Assembly (NCBI GenBank): GCA_964493785.1
Contig: CAZBPM010000006.1
Span: 1-64,000 of the forward strand
From: Hyphomicrobium_A sp964493785
GTDB taxonomy: Bacteria; Pseudomonadota; Alphaproteobacteria; Rhizobiales; Hyphomicrobiaceae
Direction: 5' to 3'
Length of the DNA: 64,000 nucleotides
Part shown: piece after piece, positions 17,202-25,652 of the stretch
How the letters are laid out: the number at the start of each line of letters is the position of its first letter
How positions within the stretch are numbered: position 1 is the first letter of the stretch
Translations under genes and position numbers: made by a program
Notes under the pieces: model-generated
The model's database searches: none
Told to the model about the DNA's origin: nothing
What the model saw: only the letters and a program-made list of their open reading frames with translations

Positions 17202-17741
17202 TCACTGCAGCGACTTCTCGATTTCGGCGCGATGCGCTTTGACGATCTCGACGTTGCCGGGATGCTCGATGTGCGGCGTGGTTTTGATCGCCTCGTTCAG
17301 CTCCTCGACGAGCTGCTTCTTGTCGTCCTCGGGGATCGACGCGTCGGCCGTGACCTCGGCAAGCTCCTTCTTCAAGGCTTCCACTGGCTCGGTGAAATCT
17401 CCCGACTTGGTGTCCAGGCCGGCCATGACGATGGATATGTTCGCGGCGACATCGTCCAGCTCGGCAAAGTCGGCGAAGCCGTGCTTCTTGGCGATGCCGT
17501 CCAGCTCCGATTGCAGGGCGCTGTCGATGTTGTCGCCGGCCTCCTGCAGCTTGGGCGCGATGGTGGCGAGGTCGGGCTGGGAGGCGATGAAGCTCTTCAC
17601 CTGCGCCTCCGTAAGCTGGATCTGCTTGATCGGGCCATCTTTGGACGGCTCCGGCGGCGTTTCCTGAGCAAAGGCCCCTGTGCAGACAGCGAACATGGCC
17701 GCAGCCAGCCAGGGTATCAAACGTCTCACAGACTGCCGCAT
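17202..17741 (-). CDS. Hypothetical exported helical protein
   Basis: A 179-residue protein with a signal peptide (LIPWLAAAMFAVCTGAFA, cut before QETPP) and a mature part that is almost wholly helical and charged (LTEAQVKSFIASQPDLATIA; DDKKQLVEELNEAIKT). No Cys in the mature form and no known motif. GAGGATGAGG lies directly upstream of the ATG at 17741. The gene is upstream of the enoyl-CoA hydratase gene with a 28-base gap, so they may be co-transcribed. Related short periplasmic proteins occur in Rhizobiales without assigned function. Confidence 0.75.
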   Translation of the reverse strand: MRQSVRRLIPWLAAAMFAVCTGAFAQETPPEPSKDGPIKQIQLTEAQVKSFIASQPDLATIAPKLQEAGDNIDSALQSELDGIAKKHGFADFAELDDVAANISIVMAGLDTKSGDFTEPVEALKKELAEVTADASIPEDDKKQLVEELNEAIKTTPHIEHPGNVEIVKAHRAEIEKSLQ

Positions 17742-17930
17742 TCCTCATCCCTCCTCGGATTTTCAGCCTTTGCGCTCGTCGTTCGCCGACGTTTTTGGCG
17801 CTGTTCCTGGTGCAGGCAGCACTCTCACCGATTTGCGGTTTCTCGCAAGCGGTATACCGAGCGGCCAGGATAGCCAGGCAAAGGAAATTGGTGGTCTGCC
17901 AAGAACGGCAGCGCGGTGGTCCACTGAAGC

Positions 17931-17944
17931 GGTAATATGTTACC
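17931..17944. promoter_or_regulatory. Palindrome between the exported-protein gene and rplM
   Basis: GGTAA-TATG-TTACC, a perfect 5-bp inverted repeat within an AT-rich patch between divergent transcription units. It resembles a GntR-type operator but no regulator gene is next to it, so its role is a guess. Confidence 0.3.
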
Positions 17945-18100
17945 ACATAATATAATGCGTTGTTATTGCTTGCTTTTATAATTTTGCAGCTGGATTTGAT
18001 TGACACGAGTCCGGCAATCTGTTTTCAAGACGCCTCTTTCGTCGGCGGCGCAGTATTTCAGCGCCCGAGAATGCCGGCGACCAGCATCGGAGCCTCGACT

Positions 18101-18562
18101 ATGACGACATTCGTCGCCAAGCCAGGCGAGGTGGAGAAGAAGTGGATCCTGATCGACGCCGAAGGTCTCGTCGTCGGTCGCCTGGCCGCTCTCATCGCCA
18201 CGCGCCTCAAGGGCAAGCATAAGCCCATCTATACCCCGCATGTCGATTGCGGCGACAACATCGTCGTCATCAACGCCGAGAAGGTGATCTTCTCCGGCGA
18301 TAAGCATGAGGACAAGGTCTACTACCGCCACACCGGGCATCCCGGCGGCGTCAAGGAGACAACCCCGCGCAAGATCCTCGAGGGCAAGTTCCCTGAGCGC
18401 GTCGTGGAGCTGGCAGTCGAGCGTATGCTCAGGCGCGGCCCGCTGCAGCGCAAGCTGATGCGCAATCTCAAGATCTACAAGGGTAACGAGCATCCGCACG
18501 TGGCGCAGAGCCCGGAGAAGCTCGACGTGGCGAAGCTCAACCGCAAGAACGCGAGGGTCTAA
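18101..18562 (+). CDS. rplM: 50S ribosomal protein L13
   Basis: A 153-residue protein that matches L13 end to end: EKKWILIDAEGLVVGRLA, ATRLKGKHKPIYTPHVDCGD, VINAEKVIFSGDK and YYRHTGHPGGVKE, ending PEKLDVAKLNRKNARV. L13 binds 23S rRNA early in 50S assembly. The ATG at 18101 gives the standard N-terminus; the frame is open further upstream but not conserved. A possible -35 (TTGACA at 18001-18006) lies in the leader. It is the first gene of the rplM-rpsI operon, with five bases to rpsI. Confidence 0.97.
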   Translation: MTTFVAKPGEVEKKWILIDAEGLVVGRLAALIATRLKGKHKPIYTPHVDCGDNIVVINAEKVIFSGDKHEDKVYYRHTGHPGGVKETTPRKILEGKFPERVVELAVERMLRRGPLQRKLMRNLKIYKGNEHPHVAQSPEKLDVAKLNRKNARV

Positions 18563-18567
18563 GGGCA

Positions 18568-19048
18568 ATGGCTCAGGAAACCAAGTCTTTGGAAGACCTC
18601 GGCGATCTCAAGGGCGCTGCGGCGGCTGGCGGTGCTCCCGTCCACGTCCAGAAGCTCGACAGCCTTGGCCGCGCCTATGCGACGGGCAAGCGCAAGAACG
18701 CCATCGCGCGCGTTTGGATCAAGCCCGGCAAGGGCGTGATCACGGTCAACGCGAAGGACTTCACCAAGTATTTCGCGCGCCCGGTTCTGCAGATGCTGCT
18801 GCAGCAGCCGCTCTCGGCCGCGAACCGGTCCTCGCAATACGACATCAACGTGACGGTCGTCGGCGGTGGGCTCTCGGGCCAGGCAGGCGCCGTTCGCCAC
18901 GGCATCTCCAAGGCGCTGACCTACTTCGAGCCGGACCTGCGGGCGGTGCTCAAGAAGGGCGGCTTCCTCACGCGCGATAGCCGCGTCGTCGAACGCAAGA
19001 AGTACGGCCGCATGAAAGCCCNNNNNNNNNNAGTTCTCGAAGCGCTAA
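18568..19048 (+). CDS. rpsI: 30S ribosomal protein S9, interrupted by an assembly gap
   Basis: S9 of about 160 residues. The N-terminal extension (to about residue 35) is alphaproteobacterial. The core has YATGKRKNAIARVWIKPG, FARPVLQMLLQQPL, and GQAGAVRHGISKAL, then RKKYGRMKA, where ten N begin at 19022. After the gap the bases read in another frame as Q-F-S-K-R and stop at 19046-19048, the normal S9 end. The real gap must therefore be 12 bases (or 12 plus a multiple of three), encoding the rest of ARRSFQ. So the gene is intact, and the apparent frameshift is a placeholder artefact. Confidence 0.93.
19022..19031. other. Assembly gap of ten N inside rpsI
   Basis: Ten undetermined bases. The flanking reading frames of rpsI do not match across it, so its stated length is not the true length. 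Confidence 0.98.
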
Positions 19049-19083
19049 GCTTCGCTGCATTCTTGCATCATCCGAACTGCCGG

Positions 19084-19114
19084 AAGGCCGCCCAGTGGGC
19101 GGCCTTTCGCATTT
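19084..19114 (+). terminator. Rho-independent terminator of rplM-rpsI
   Basis: GGCCGCCC pairs with GGGCGGCC around a 3-base loop (AGT), followed by TTTCGCATTTTT. Lies 36 bases past the rpsI stop. Confidence 0.88.
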
Positions 19115-19223
19115 TTGGCGCCGGGAGGCTTGCCCGGTGTCGGCGGGAATGCCACATACGCCCGGTGTGGGGAAATTTGGCGCCCGGCAGAAGGTCGGAT
19201 TGCGCCTCGATTGGCAGGGTTGG

Positions 19224-19967
19224 ATGGACTGGCTACTGCAGGACCTGAGCTATCTGCTCGGGCTGATTGCTGAAGAAGCACAACATCTCGTTTCGATAGA
19301 CTGGTATCGCCAGAACGCCGTAGCACTCGTCAACATCATCATGATCGACCTCGTGCTGGCGGGTGACAACGCCATCATCGTTGGTCTCGCGGCATCGCGC
19401 GTTCCCAAAGAGATCAGAGGCAAGGTCATCTTCTGGGGCATCGCGGCGGCGGTGCTGCTGCGGATATTCTTCGCGGCTATCACGGTACAGCTGCTGGCGA
19501 TCATCGGCCTGACACTGGCGGGCGGCATTTTGCTCCTGTGGGTCTGCTGGAAAATGTACCTGCAGATCACGACGGGGGATCACCACGCCCACCTTGACGA
19601 AGGCAACGGCAACGGCGCGCAGAACAGCGATCTTAGCTTCTGGCAGGCGGTGGGTCTCATCACCGTTGCCGACGTGTCTATGTCGCTCGACAACGTGCTC
19701 GCTGTCGCCGGCGCCTCCAAGGGCTCGATCCTGGTGCTGGTCATCGGCCTCGCCGTAGCGATCATCCTAATGGCCGTCGCCTCGCATTACATCGCGAACC
19801 TGCTGGTGAAGTATCCTTGGATCACGTGGATCGGCCTGGCCATCATCCTCTGGGTGGCACTCGACATGATCTACAAGGGCTCGCACGAAGTGACCTGCAA
19901 GGCATTCGAATTCGGCTGCTCGGAAACGCTGTGGCAGGGCATTAAGCACCGATTGGGCTTCGGATAA
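19224..19967 (+). CDS. TerC/YjbE family membrane protein (probable manganese/metal exporter)
   Basis: A protein of about 247 residues with seven or eight membrane helices. The hallmark IDLVLAGDNAIIVGLAA lies near residue 38 and its paired motif TVADVSMSLDNVLAVAGAS near 155, each with membrane Asp residues that bind metal. This pattern fits the YjbE branch of TerC. Family members export manganese. The start at 19224 (MDWLLQDLSYLLG) follows AGGG; the frame is open upstream to 19095 but overlaps the rpsI terminator. I saw no convincing yybP-ykoY riboswitch upstream. A strong terminator follows. Confidence 0.87.
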   Translation: MDWLLQDLSYLLGLIAEEAQHLVSIDWYRQNAVALVNIIMIDLVLAGDNAIIVGLAASRVPKEIRGKVIFWGIAAAVLLRIFFAAITVQLLAIIGLTLAGGILLLWVCWKMYLQITTGDHHAHLDEGNGNGAQNSDLSFWQAVGLITVADVSMSLDNVLAVAGASKGSILVLVIGLAVAIILMAVASHYIANLLVKYPWITWIGLAIILWVALDMIYKGSHEVTCKAFEFGCSETLWQGIKHRLGFG

Positions 19968-20007
19968 CCGTTCCGCGACTCTGCTATCCAACGTTGACAA
20001 TGTCAGA

Positions 20008-20036
20008 GGGCGCGGCGACATAAGCCGCGCTCTTTT
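20008..20036 (+). terminator. Rho-independent terminator of the TerC-family gene
   Basis: GCGCGGC pairs with GCCGCGC around a 7-base loop, followed by TCTTTTTT. Confidence 0.88.
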
Positions 20037-20073
20037 TTGCAGCATCAGGCTGCACGGAGATGGAGATATCGCC

Positions 20074-21009
20074 ATGGGCAAGTCCGACACTCCCAGCATC
20101 TTCATCGACGGCGAAGCCGGAACGACAGGACTCGAGATCCGCGAGCGGCTAGCCGGCGTTCCGGGCATCGTGGTGAAGAGCATCGATCCGGCGCTGCGCA
20201 AGGACGCGACGGCGCGCAGGGCGATGCTCGCCGATGTCGATCTCGTGGTGCTCTGCCTGCCGGACGATGCCGCGAAGGAAACCGTGGCGCTGGCCGACGA
20301 GCTTGGCGCAAACGCGCCGCGCATCCTGGATGCTTCAACGGCGCATCGCGTCGCGCCGGGCTGGGTCTACGGCTTCCCCGAACTTGATGCAGAGCAGGCG
20401 GAGAAGGTGCGGATCGCCCAGCGCGTCGCCAATCCGGGCTGCTATCCGACGGGCGCGATCGCCCTGATCCGGCCGCTGGTCGATGCTGGCATCGTTCCGG
20501 CTGATCACCCGATCACCGTCAATGCCGTGTCTGGATATTCCGGTGGCGGGCGCAGCATGATCGAAGCCTACGAAGCAGGTAAAGCACCGGCTTTCGAGCT
20601 GTACGGTCTCAGTCTCGAGCATAAGCACGTGCCGGAGCTGATGGCTTATGCCGGCCTCACACGCAGGCCGATCTTCGTGCCTTCGGTGGGCAACTTCCGG
20701 CAGGGCATGCTGGTCAGCGTGCCGTTGCATCTGGACCTTCTGCCCGGCAAGCCGTGCCTGCGGGACATCGAACTGGCCCTCGATGCGCACTACCGCGGGA
20801 GCAAGCTCGTCACCGTCGTGCAGGAGCCGACTGCCAAGGCGTCACGCATCGCGGCGGAGGATCTCAACAGCACGGACTGGCTGGAGCTGTTCGTGTTCGG
20901 CAACGCCAAGCTCAATCAAGCGGTGCTGGTGGCGCGGCTCGACAATCTCGGCAAGGGGGCCGCGGGCGCAGCCGTCCAGAACATCAAGCTCATGCTGGAT
21001 CTCGCCTGA
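20074..21009 (+). CDS. argC: N-acetyl-gamma-glutamyl-phosphate reductase (type 2)
   Basis: A 311-residue NADPH-dependent reductase of arginine biosynthesis, converting N-acetylglutamyl phosphate to the semialdehyde. It begins IFIDGEAGTTGLEIRERL, the type 2 ArgC nucleotide-binding loop. The catalytic Cys lies in VANPGCYPTGAIALIRP near residue 132, and the active-site His in LEHKHVPEL near 195. Its length separates it from the longer type 1 ArgC. ATG at 20074. It lies downstream of the ribosomal genes, as is common in this order, but behind its own terminator-separated region. Confidence 0.95.
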   Translation: MGKSDTPSIFIDGEAGTTGLEIRERLAGVPGIVVKSIDPALRKDATARRAMLADVDLVVLCLPDDAAKETVALADELGANAPRILDASTAHRVAPGWVYGFPELDAEQAEKVRIAQRVANPGCYPTGAIALIRPLVDAGIVPADHPITVNAVSGYSGGGRSMIEAYEAGKAPAFELYGLSLEHKHVPELMAYAGLTRRPIFVPSVGNFRQGMLVSVPLHLDLLPGKPCLRDIELALDAHYRGSKLVTVVQEPTAKASRIAAEDLNSTDWLELFVFGNAKLNQAVLVARLDNLGKGAAGAAVQNIKLMLDLA

Positions 21010-21030
21010 GGCACGCGGCCGTCGGCGCTC

Positions 21031-22173
21031 TCAGGCGTCTATGGCGCGACGGATGGTGTGGAAATGCAGCGTCGTGGCCGCGATGACGATTGCTGCTCCC
21101 GCCTGATGGGCGAGGCCGAGCGGCAGCGGCACCCCGGCAAGCAGCGTCCAGATGCCGATCAACAATTGCAGCACGATGCAGGCCGTGACCAGCGCGGCTG
21201 TCGCAACAACGTGCTCGTCGTCGGCCGAGCGCACCAGCGACCAGAGGTGCACCAGCACCAGCGCGAGCACGGCGTAGGCCGTCACGCGGTGGTCAAACTG
21301 CACCGTCGTGACATTCTCGAAAAAGTTGAGATACCAGGGCGTATGCGCCAGCAGCCCATCCGGCACCAGCTTGCCGTCCATCAATGGCCAGGTGTTGTAG
21401 GTCAGTCCGGCCTTCAATCCGGCGACGAGCGCTCCCAGTCCTGACTGCAGGAACACCAGCGCGAAGAGCGCCAACGCCGTGCGATATTGTCCGAGCGTCA
21501 CTGTCCGCAGGCGCACGCGCTCATTTTTGGGGCCGGCGTCCAGCGCCAGCCATACCAGCAGCGACAGGATCACGAACGCCGTCATCAGATGCAGCGCCAA
21601 GCGGTATTGGCTGACGTCAATGCGATCGACGAGGCCGGACTTCACCATGTACCAGCCGATGACGCCCTGAAGCCCGCCCAGCGCAAGCACGCCCAGGCAC
21701 TTCAACGCGAAGGTGCCGCGCAGCCTGCCAGTGATCCAGAAGAACGCAAGTGGAAGCGCGAACGCTACGCCGATGAAACGGCCGAGGAAGCGATGTGACC
21801 ACTCCCACCAGTAGATCGCCTTGAACGCCTCTAGGTCCATGCCGGCGTTGACGATCGAATACTCCGGGATCGCCTTGTATTTCTCGAAGGCCGTATGCCA
21901 ATCGACGTCGTTGAGCGGCGGTATGGCGCCCAGCAGCGGTTGCCATTCCGTGATCGACAGGCCGCTGTCGGTGAGGCGCGTCGCTCCGCCTACGACGATC
22001 ATCGCGAACACGAGCGCGGCGACGAAGAAGAGCCAAATACGAACTGCGCTGCTCTCCGGCGTGCTCGATGCCGCAGCGGTGCGGTTTGGAAGCGATACGG
22101 CCAATGCACCTATCCCCTGCTCAGCTTTCAGGGGCGTGATAAAGGGCCGATGGGGCGCGTTCAAGCGCCGCAA
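21031..22173 (-). CDS. ctaA: Heme A synthase, type 2
   Basis: An inner-membrane protein of about 380 residues with eight helices in two halves. It hydroxylates and oxidises heme O to heme A for aa3-type cytochrome oxidase. Heme-ligand regions are visible: VGGATRLTDSGLSITEWQP, YWWEWSHRFLGR, YRLALHLMTAF and FDHRVTAYAVLALV, ending near GLAHQAGAAIV. The EWxP and WEWxHR motifs are typical of the type 2 form in alphaproteobacteria. The start is uncertain: a TTG at 22104 with a Gly-rich site would give a more usual short N-terminus. Convergent with argC. Confidence 0.92.
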   Translation of the reverse strand: MRRLNAPHRPFITPLKAEQGIGALAVSLPNRTAAASSTPESSAVRIWLFFVAALVFAMIVVGGATRLTDSGLSITEWQPLLGAIPPLNDVDWHTAFEKYKAIPEYSIVNAGMDLEAFKAIYWWEWSHRFLGRFIGVAFALPLAFFWITGRLRGTFALKCLGVLALGGLQGVIGWYMVKSGLVDRIDVSQYRLALHLMTAFVILSLLVWLALDAGPKNERVRLRTVTLGQYRTALALFALVFLQSGLGALVAGLKAGLTYNTWPLMDGKLVPDGLLAHTPWYLNFFENVTTVQFDHRVTAYAVLALVLVHLWSLVRSADDEHVVATAALVTACIVLQLLIGIWTLLAGVPLPLGLAHQAGAAIVIAATTLHFHTIRRAIDA

Positions 22174-22203
22174 CGCCTCAGGCTGTGCTGCGGTGCGGCC
22201 AGG

Positions 22204-23313
22204 TCAGGCTGAGAGCCGGCCGCCGGCGTAGCGCTTCAGGGTGTTCATCACGGCGAAGGGCACGCCCGTCAGGAGCGCCTTTACGTAGCGCAGGTCCTGA
22301 TAGTCACCGTTAAGTGACAACCGCGGCAGGGCGGTGAGCTCATGGACCTGGTCGGCGTAAAGCAGGCCCTTCTGCGTCGTTACGGCGGTCTCCATGCCGA
22401 GTTCTTCGGCGAGGCGGAACTCGCGCTCGCCGGCGCTCTTCTCGCAACCGTACGGGTAGCTGAAGTGCCGGCAGGCAACACCCAGCTCATGCTCGATGCG
22501 GGAGATACTTTCGGCCATCTCGTCGTGTGCCGCCTCGTCGCCGAGCTTGGCGAGCGCGAAATGGCCCTTGGTGTGCGCGCCGATCGTGACGAGCGGATCA
22601 TCGGCAAGGTCGCGCAGCTCGTCCCATGACATGACGAGCTTCTGGTGGGCGATCTTCGGATTGATGCCGTGGTCGGCGGCCAACTCGGCAACGACGGCGC
22701 GAGCCTGCGCCTCCGGAAGAGAGCGAAGCCACCAATAGATTTCGTGATGGGCGGCGTCCTTCTCCTCGGCGGTGCTCAGCCGGAAGTGCCGCGTCTCGCC
22801 GTGCATGGAGAGCGTTATCGTGGACGCCGCGCGGAGCACCTTCTCGATGGTCAGCCACCAGAAGTCTCCGCGGCCGTCGGCAAAGTCGCTCGGCACATAG
22901 ATCGTGAACGGCGCGCAGTGGCGGCGGAAAATGGGATAGGCGTGTTCGAGGTTATCGCGATAGCCGTCGTCGAGCGTGAAGCAGGCGAAGGGGCGCGCGC
23001 TCTCGCCCTGCTCCAGCCGCTCACGCACCTGGTCGAGAGGGACGATGTCGAAGCCCGCCTCGCGGACCTCACCGATGACCGAGTCGAGAAAGCTCGGCGT
23101 CACCTTCAGAATGCGGTTGGGCTCGAACTCCTGCGGCGGCGCCGGATCGACGTGGTGGAGCATGAAGATGACACCGGCACCACGCGTGTAGGGCGCCAGC
23201 AGATTGCCGGCCCCGCTGTAGTGCACTGCTGCGAGAGCCGTCTTGAATAGAGCCGTCGATCGCCTGCTCACGATTTCCTCATTCGCCTGGAGCTGCCGCG
23301 AAGCATCGAGCAA
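22204..23313 (-). CDS. Polysaccharide deacetylase family protein
   Basis: A 369-residue NodB-fold deacetylase. Motif 1 is FTLDDGYRDNLE (metal and base Asp pair) near residue 115, and motif 2 is GAHTKGHFAL (HxxxH) near 240. FSYPYGCEKS is a further family segment. It would remove N-acetyl groups from an exopolysaccharide. No clear signal peptide, so it probably acts in the cytoplasm or at the inner face, as suggested for HfsH-type enzymes. It is downstream of the Wzc-like gene on the same strand (95-base gap), tying it to the polysaccharide locus. Confidence 0.87.
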   Translation of the reverse strand: MLDASRQLQANEEIVSRRSTALFKTALAAVHYSGAGNLLAPYTRGAGVIFMLHHVDPAPPQEFEPNRILKVTPSFLDSVIGEVREAGFDIVPLDQVRERLEQGESARPFACFTLDDGYRDNLEHAYPIFRRHCAPFTIYVPSDFADGRGDFWWLTIEKVLRAASTITLSMHGETRHFRLSTAEEKDAAHHEIYWWLRSLPEAQARAVVAELAADHGINPKIAHQKLVMSWDELRDLADDPLVTIGAHTKGHFALAKLGDEAAHDEMAESISRIEHELGVACRHFSYPYGCEKSAGEREFRLAEELGMETAVTTQKGLLYADQVHELTALPRLSLNGDYQDLRYVKALLTGVPFAVMNTLKRYAGGRLSA

Positions 23314-23408
23314 TATTCGTGCGGCTGCACCCTCGGATTGCTCAGAGGGCGCGGCAACGCGGCGGGTTGGCTAACGACGGCTTAAATCAAGGCGCGTTGC
23401 GTCGATGA

Positions 23409-25523
23409 TCAGCTTGCCTGGGCAACAGCGGCGTCTTTCGAGGCGAAGCGCGCAAGCCGCTCGCGTGCGAGCTGGTTCGATTTGGTGCGCTCGATACGAT
23501 ACAGCTGAATGTCCGCGACCTCGAAGCCGAGGAAGGTGCCCGGCGCCTCGGGCAACGACCCGCGACGGCGCGGCTCGCTCACAACGACACCGGCATCGAA
23601 GCGGCCCAGGATTGCCTCGAACAGCGCTCGGGCAACGTCCTTGCGAGCGGCGATGAGGATATAATCGTACGCCGTGTCGAGCGCGTCGAGGGTGAGGTTT
23701 ACGCGATCGGGATCGAGGACCGTATCGCGGTCGCGCACGGCCGAGCCTGCACCGATAAAGTGCGCGCCACTAGCGGGAATGCGGGTGACGACATCCTCGA
23801 ATGACGCCTTGCCCTGAAGCAGCTCATTGAAACCGGAGCGGACCTCGAGTCCCATGCTCTCGGCAATGCCGCGACCCTCGGGGCTCCAATCCACGAGAAT
23901 GACGTCAGAGCCCGCATCGGAGATCGCCTTGGCCAGCTCGACGGCCTCCATGCCGACATCGATGGGATCGGCGGCGCCCGTCATCAGGGCGCGGAAGCCG
24001 CCAATGTCCTGGGGATTGGCCACGAGGTGGCGGGCGAGATCGGGGATCGACTGGACGAGTTGCACGCCGACAGCGTCACGCTCGAACTCCGGGGCAGCCA
24101 CGGAACGAGCCGTCGAAATGGTGCTCCGGCCCCTAGCGGCCTCGGCCGCGCCACCCCTACGGGCTGCCGTGAAGAGCGCCCTGGTGATTACAATCGCGAT
24201 GCCAAACAGCAGCGTCGCGAGCGAAGCCAGGATCGCGTAGGGCACAGGCTTGGGGAAGCTCGGCACGCTGGTCGGGCGCGCGAGCGAAATGATCTGGGCC
24301 TCGACGGGGACCGCACGCCGGTCAGCGGCGATGCGGTTGGCCTCGAAGCGCGCCTGCAAACGGTCGAGCTCGGCGCGCTTGGAGCGCGCCACCGCTTCGA
24401 GCTGCCGCAGCTGAACCTCGTCGTTGCCCGTTCCGGAGACCTGCTTCTTTGCCTGCTCCAGGCTCTGGCGCATCGAAGCTTCGCGCGATACGGCGATCGA
24501 TGCGCTTTTCTCGATGCCCTCGACGATCTTGCTCACCTCGCTCTTGATCTGCCGCTGCAGACCGTCGAGGTCGGCACGCAACTGCCGCATGCGGGGGTGC
24601 GCGGGCAGCAAAGTGGCGGAAAGCTCGGAAAGCTGGCGCTCGACGCGCACGCGCTGCTGCACGAGGTTCTGGATCAGCGGCGAGCGCTGCACATCGGGAA
24701 GTGATTCGGCGTTGCCGGCGCGGACCATCTCTCGCACCGACTGGGCGCGTGCATCGGCCTCGCTGCGGGCGGCCTGGACCCTCGTCAACTCGGCGTTGAT
24801 ATCGGCGAGCTGCTGCTGGTTGAGGCCCGTATTGTTTGGTCCGCCCTTGAAGATATTGGCCTGCGTGCGGAATTGCTCCGCGGCGGCTTCAGCCTCGGCG
24901 ACTTCGGCGACGAGCTTGTCGATCTTGGGCTGTAGCGCCTGCTGAACTGCATCGGTTTCAGAGAGCGAGCGCGTGGCAAGGTCATTGCGGTAGGTCTCGG
25001 CGATCTTGTTGGCGACCTCGGCCGCGAGCTTTGGATCGGCGGAGGTGAAACGGATGCCGATAATTCGGCTTTCCTTCGGAGAGTAGATCTCCAGGCGCTT
25101 GTAGAATGCCTTCAGCACGCGGTCCTGTTCGTTTTCGCGACTGCCGCCCATCGACAGCATGCCGAGAATGCGGTCCAGCTTGCTCGGCGTGCGGAGGGCC
25201 GAATTGAACTCTGGATTCTTGTCGAGCTTTTCCTCGGAGATGATCTGCAGCGCCAGGTCCGGCGACATGAGGCCGCTGAGGTGCGTGTTGACCGCTTCCT
25301 TGTCCAGACGGGACGCGACGGCCTCGAACGACTGATCGCTGCTGCCCTTGGGCGCGACGATCTGAATCTGCGCTTCAGACGTATAGAGCGGCGGAAATGT
25401 CGACAGCGCCGCGTAGGTGGCGCCACCTACGAGAAGACTGAGCAACACCAGCTTCGGCAAAGCGCGAACCAGCGAGCGCCAGATGGCTCCGATATCGATG
25501 TCGTCGGGAGTTGCAGTAGACAT
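23409..25523 (-). CDS. Wzc/ExoP-like chain-length protein with a kinase-like domain lacking the P-loop
   Basis: A protein of about 704 residues. A Wzz domain starts after LPKLVLLSLLVGGATYAAL (first helix), a long coiled coil spans about 180-420, and the second helix (PYAILASLATLLFGIAIVI) follows PSFPKPVP. The C-terminal 200 residues resemble a BY-kinase fold, with VILVDWSPEGRG in the Walker A' place, but there is no GKT/GKS Walker A motif and no Tyr cluster. It likely controls chain length and export without kinase activity. Start taken at the ATG at 25523; a start at 25544 is possible. Divergent from the Wza-like gene. Confidence 0.87.
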   Translation of the reverse strand: MSTATPDDIDIGAIWRSLVRALPKLVLLSLLVGGATYAALSTFPPLYTSEAQIQIVAPKGSSDQSFEAVASRLDKEAVNTHLSGLMSPDLALQIISEEKLDKNPEFNSALRTPSKLDRILGMLSMGGSRENEQDRVLKAFYKRLEIYSPKESRIIGIRFTSADPKLAAEVANKIAETYRNDLATRSLSETDAVQQALQPKIDKLVAEVAEAEAAAEQFRTQANIFKGGPNNTGLNQQQLADINAELTRVQAARSEADARAQSVREMVRAGNAESLPDVQRSPLIQNLVQQRVRVERQLSELSATLLPAHPRMRQLRADLDGLQRQIKSEVSKIVEGIEKSASIAVSREASMRQSLEQAKKQVSGTGNDEVQLRQLEAVARSKRAELDRLQARFEANRIAADRRAVPVEAQIISLARPTSVPSFPKPVPYAILASLATLLFGIAIVITRALFTAARRGGAAEAARGRSTISTARSVAAPEFERDAVGVQLVQSIPDLARHLVANPQDIGGFRALMTGAADPIDVGMEAVELAKAISDAGSDVILVDWSPEGRGIAESMGLEVRSGFNELLQGKASFEDVVTRIPASGAHFIGAGSAVRDRDTVLDPDRVNLTLDALDTAYDYILIAARKDVARALFEAILGRFDAGVVVSEPRRRGSLPEAPGTFLGFEVADIQLYRIERTKSNQLARERLARFASKDAAVAQAS

Positions 25524-25652
25524 GGACGGGCGGCCGCTTTCCAAATGAAACAGCTAACGATTGCGCCAATTTAGAGCGGCTCACGTTGCGATTTTATTAA
25601 GCGTCCGAGAATTGGACAGACGGTCAGCATTTGTTAACCGGCGACGGTCAGA

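Noticed and set aside
19100..19223. yybP-ykoY manganese riboswitch ahead of the TerC-family gene
   Set aside because: The region is short and I could not find the conserved paired loops; GGGGA alone is not enough.
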